The position numbers and the translations under genes were made by a program. 64,000 bases of DNA from Anaerolineaceae bacterium UBA6105 (GTDB lineage: Bacteria > Chloroflexota > Anaerolineae > Anaerolineales > Anaerolineaceae): the NCBI GenBank assembly GCA_002423495.1, contig DIWN01000058.1, positions 1 through 64,000 on the forward strand, read 5' to 3'. Position 1 is the first letter of the stretch; every line of letters starts with the position of its first letter. Shown here in pieces: positions 62,518 through 64,000 of the stretch. A model generated the notes under the pieces. It saw nothing but the letters and a program-made list of their open reading frames with translations, did no database searches and had not been told where the DNA came from.

Positions 62518-63138
62518 ATGAATAATACAAAAGACAATATTCTAAATCAGGTCCTCCTGCTCCGAAAAGCTACCGTCACGCAGCTTTCGGAAAAGCTTGC
62601 GATCAGTGAGATTTCCGTTCGCCACCACCTGATTAAGTTGGAAGCAGAGGGCCTCGTTTCCTCCTCGGAAGAACGCCATGGCGTTGGCAGACCGCGCTTT
62701 ATCTATAGCCTGACTGAAAAGGGCTACCAAGTTGCCCCTACCGATTACTTCAGGTTAACCGATCAAGCCCTGATCTCCATGAAAAATTTCCTTGGACCTG
62801 AAACCTTCCTGGAGCTGCTGATACAATTCGGCTCAGATCTTGCGGAAGCTTATACGCGCTCCATCAGTTCGCAGAACCCTGAACAAATTCTTGAAGAAGT
62901 AGCCAGCAGTCTGACCCGGGATGGCTTTGTGTTTTCGTGGACCACATCAGGAGAAAGATTTGTACTTACCACGCATCACTGCCCTGTCCATCACCTTGGA
63001 CAAAAACACCCCGAAGTTTGTACTATCAACCACGCTCTGTTAGAATCCCTCATCCAACACCCGCTCAACCACGACACCTGCATTTTGCATGGTGACGCCG
63101 CCTGCACATACACTTACGAGGTCCTTGATGGAAAATAA
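62518..63138 (+). CDS. SufR-like winged-helix regulator with cysteine cluster
   Basis: 206 residues. N-terminal winged helix (about 5-65: LSEKLAISEISVRHHLIKLE, then GVGRPRFIYSLT) and a C-terminal domain with cysteines in THHCPVHH, PEVCTIN, DTCILHGDAACTY. The pattern is that of SufR-type repressors, whose [4Fe-4S] cluster controls suf genes. A SufT-like gene overlaps by 11 bases, supporting an Fe-S role. The sufCBD operon is 3 kb away. ATG at 62518 was chosen; an in-frame ATG 21 bases earlier would overlap the TATAAT at 62503. Confidence 0.82.
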   Translation: MNNTKDNILNQVLLLRKATVTQLSEKLAISEISVRHHLIKLEAEGLVSSSEERHGVGRPRFIYSLTEKGYQVAPTDYFRLTDQALISMKNFLGPETFLELLIQFGSDLAEAYTRSISSQNPEQILEEVASSLTRDGFVFSWTTSGERFVLTTHHCPVHHLGQKHPEVCTINHALLESLIQHPLNHDTCILHGDAACTYTYEVLDGK

Positions 63139-63472
63139 AGCGAAGTTTACCTGGGAAATCCAAAACACTGATCCGGAAAAATACAATGATTTGATTGAAG
63201 GATTATCAGGAATCACTGATCCTGAGTTGGGCTACTCTGTTATTGAGCTTGGTTTGGTACGGGAAATCAAGCTGACCGATCAGGGAGCTTATGTTCGCAT
63301 GATCCTGACCACACCCTATTGCCCCTACGGTCCAGCGATGCTCGAAGAAACCCGCAATAAAGTTGAAAAGACCCTTGGCGTTCCAACCAGCATGGAGTTT
63401 GGCGTGGAGCCCTGGACACCCGACATGATGGAAGATGACCTGTTCGACCCGGAATGGGGTTTGTTGCCTTAG
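63128..63472 (+). CDS. SufT/MIP18-like Fe-S maturation protein
   Basis: 114 residues of the DUF59/MIP18 family: ITDPELGYSVIELGLVREI and the reactive-cysteine segment TPYCPYGPAM. Family members help mature Fe-S proteins (SufT, PaaD, CIA2). Coupled to the SufR-like regulator. ATG at 63128. Confidence 0.88.
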   Translation: MENKAKFTWEIQNTDPEKYNDLIEGLSGITDPELGYSVIELGLVREIKLTDQGAYVRMILTTPYCPYGPAMLEETRNKVEKTLGVPTSMEFGVEPWTPDMMEDDLFDPEWGLLP

Positions 63473-63473
63473 A

Positions 63474-63794
63474 TTACTGCTTCAGCAGGCTAAACAGCTT
63501 CATTCCCAATGCCATATCGCCGGATATCTTTATCTTGCCGGTCATGAACGCCATCATGGGGTTCAGACTACCCCTTAGCAATTTCTCAGCAACTTCCGTA
63601 CTGGTGTTCACTGTCAACTCAGGTGCTGCCATCGTTCCCTGGCTAACGCTCACCTTGAGATCGCCCAACACCAAACCCCACTTGCCGCCACCTTGACCAG
63701 TCAGGTTAAATTGTATCCGTCCGCTCAAATCTTTTATTTCCTCAGCATCCACCATGGCTGGTAAAGAATTCATCAACGCATGGAAATCGGTCAT
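63474..63794 (-). CDS. SCP2 sterol-carrier-like protein
   Basis: 106 residues, one SCP2 domain. Seen: the GKWGLVLGDLKVSV and NPMMAFMTGKIKISGDMALGMKL segments. Lipid- or acyl-CoA-binding domain with a hydrophobic tunnel; role in bacteria unclear. Convergent with the SufT-like gene, ending 1 base after it. AAGGAG precedes the ATG. Confidence 0.88.
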   Translation of the reverse strand: MTDFHALMNSLPAMVDAEEIKDLSGRIQFNLTGQGGGKWGLVLGDLKVSVSQGTMAAPELTVNTSTEVAEKLLRGSLNPMMAFMTGKIKISGDMALGMKLFSLLKQ

Positions 63795-63864
63795 TTCAAC
63801 TCCTTTTTTATTAGAACTATATAAAGTTAATCGTTTTTTTTAACCGCGCGCACTTAAGCTGTTG

Positions 63865-63870
63865 TATAAT
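63865..63870 (+). promoter_or_regulatory. -10 element before the rubredoxin gene
   Basis: TATAAT at 63865-63870, with a poor -35 (TTAACC, 19-base spacer). A small 6-bp hairpin CAGGAG/CTCCTG follows in the leader at about 63886-63903. Confidence 0.5.
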
Positions 63871-63933
63871 ACTATCAGTCAAAGCAGGAGAAGTGACTCC
63901 TGTAAATTTAGTATAAGCTTTTTAAGGAGAAAA

Positions 63934-64000
63934 ATGGACAAATACGAATGCATCGCCTGTGGTTATATCTACGATCCAGCTATTGGTGACCCCACCGCCG
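63934..64000 (+). CDS. Rubredoxin (5' end only)
   Basis: The window ends after 22 codons: MDKYECIACGYIYDPAIGD. The first C-x2-C iron site and the GYIYDP turn identify rubredoxin, a small electron carrier that feeds rubrerythrin/desulfoferrodoxin or oxygen reductases. AAGGAG lies 4 bases before the ATG. The second C-x2-C is outside the window. Confidence 0.9.
   Translation, partial: MDKYECIACGYIYDPAIGDPTA

Overview
The window reads as chromosomal DNA of a strictly anaerobic bacterium, most likely a member of the Chloroflexota close to Anaerolineae (inference from gene content; no rRNA is present to test it). Support comes from the oxygen-sensitive enzymes (tungsten-type aldehyde oxidoreductase, HdrA/Flx electron-transfer proteins, NiFe hydrogenase), a SufCBD set, rubredoxin, an unlinked sigma-54 system and a type-2 IleS. 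Coding density is high, genes overlap by 4 to 11 bases inside operons, and no insertion sequence, prophage or CRISPR array was seen.

Region 1 (1-13.4 kb) is a self-contained sigma-54 unit: rpoN, a soluble PAS histidine kinase and an NtrC-type activator that stops before any DNA-binding domain. They are followed by a well-spaced -24/-12 promoter that overlaps a perfect 12-bp inverted repeat. Downstream lie a small two-helix membrane protein, a 1779-residue TPR protein and a 922-residue cytoplasmic gingipain/caspase-fold peptidase with an intact His/Cys dyad. I regard this as the best candidate for an undescribed system.

Region 2 (13.5-23.7 kb) is one tightly coupled redox operon: AOR-family oxidoreductase, ferredoxin, HdrA fused to MvhD, HdrC-like ferredoxin, MvhD/FlxD, FlxC, FlxB and FlxA-like subunits, and a polyferredoxin. 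HdrA is interrupted by an in-frame TGA exactly where relatives carry Cys or selenocysteine, with a SECIS-like hairpin 26 nt downstream, so it is annotated as a selenoprotein. HdrB is absent.

Region 3 (23.7-34.5 kb, minus strand) holds a phosphoesterase, a BNR-repeat surface protein, and an ileS-lspA-rluD-ltaE operon behind an isoleucine T-box, then tRNA-His and hisS with their own promoters.

Region 4 (34.6-53.1 kb) is a hydrogen-metabolism block: a DRTGG/CBS-ATPase/PHP regulatory set, two NuoE/NuoF pairs, a sensorless ATPase, a NuoG-like subunit, NiFe hydrogenase small and large subunits (group 3d-like), a maturation protease and hypABFCDE. The regulatory set and gene order resemble [FeFe]-hydrogenase loci, but the catalytic module is NiFe. 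Several thioredoxin-like ferredoxin domains have lost their cluster cysteines.

Region 5 (53.1-64 kb) is mixed: a class-A beta-lactamase-like lipoprotein, a methyltransferase/PIG-L pair, SufCBD, a LysM coiled-coil protein, a DhaL-like protein with a glycine-rich repeat tail, a PTS IIA domain protein, a helix-hairpin-helix protein, a SufR-like regulator with a SufT-like partner, an SCP2 protein, and the start of rubredoxin at the right edge.
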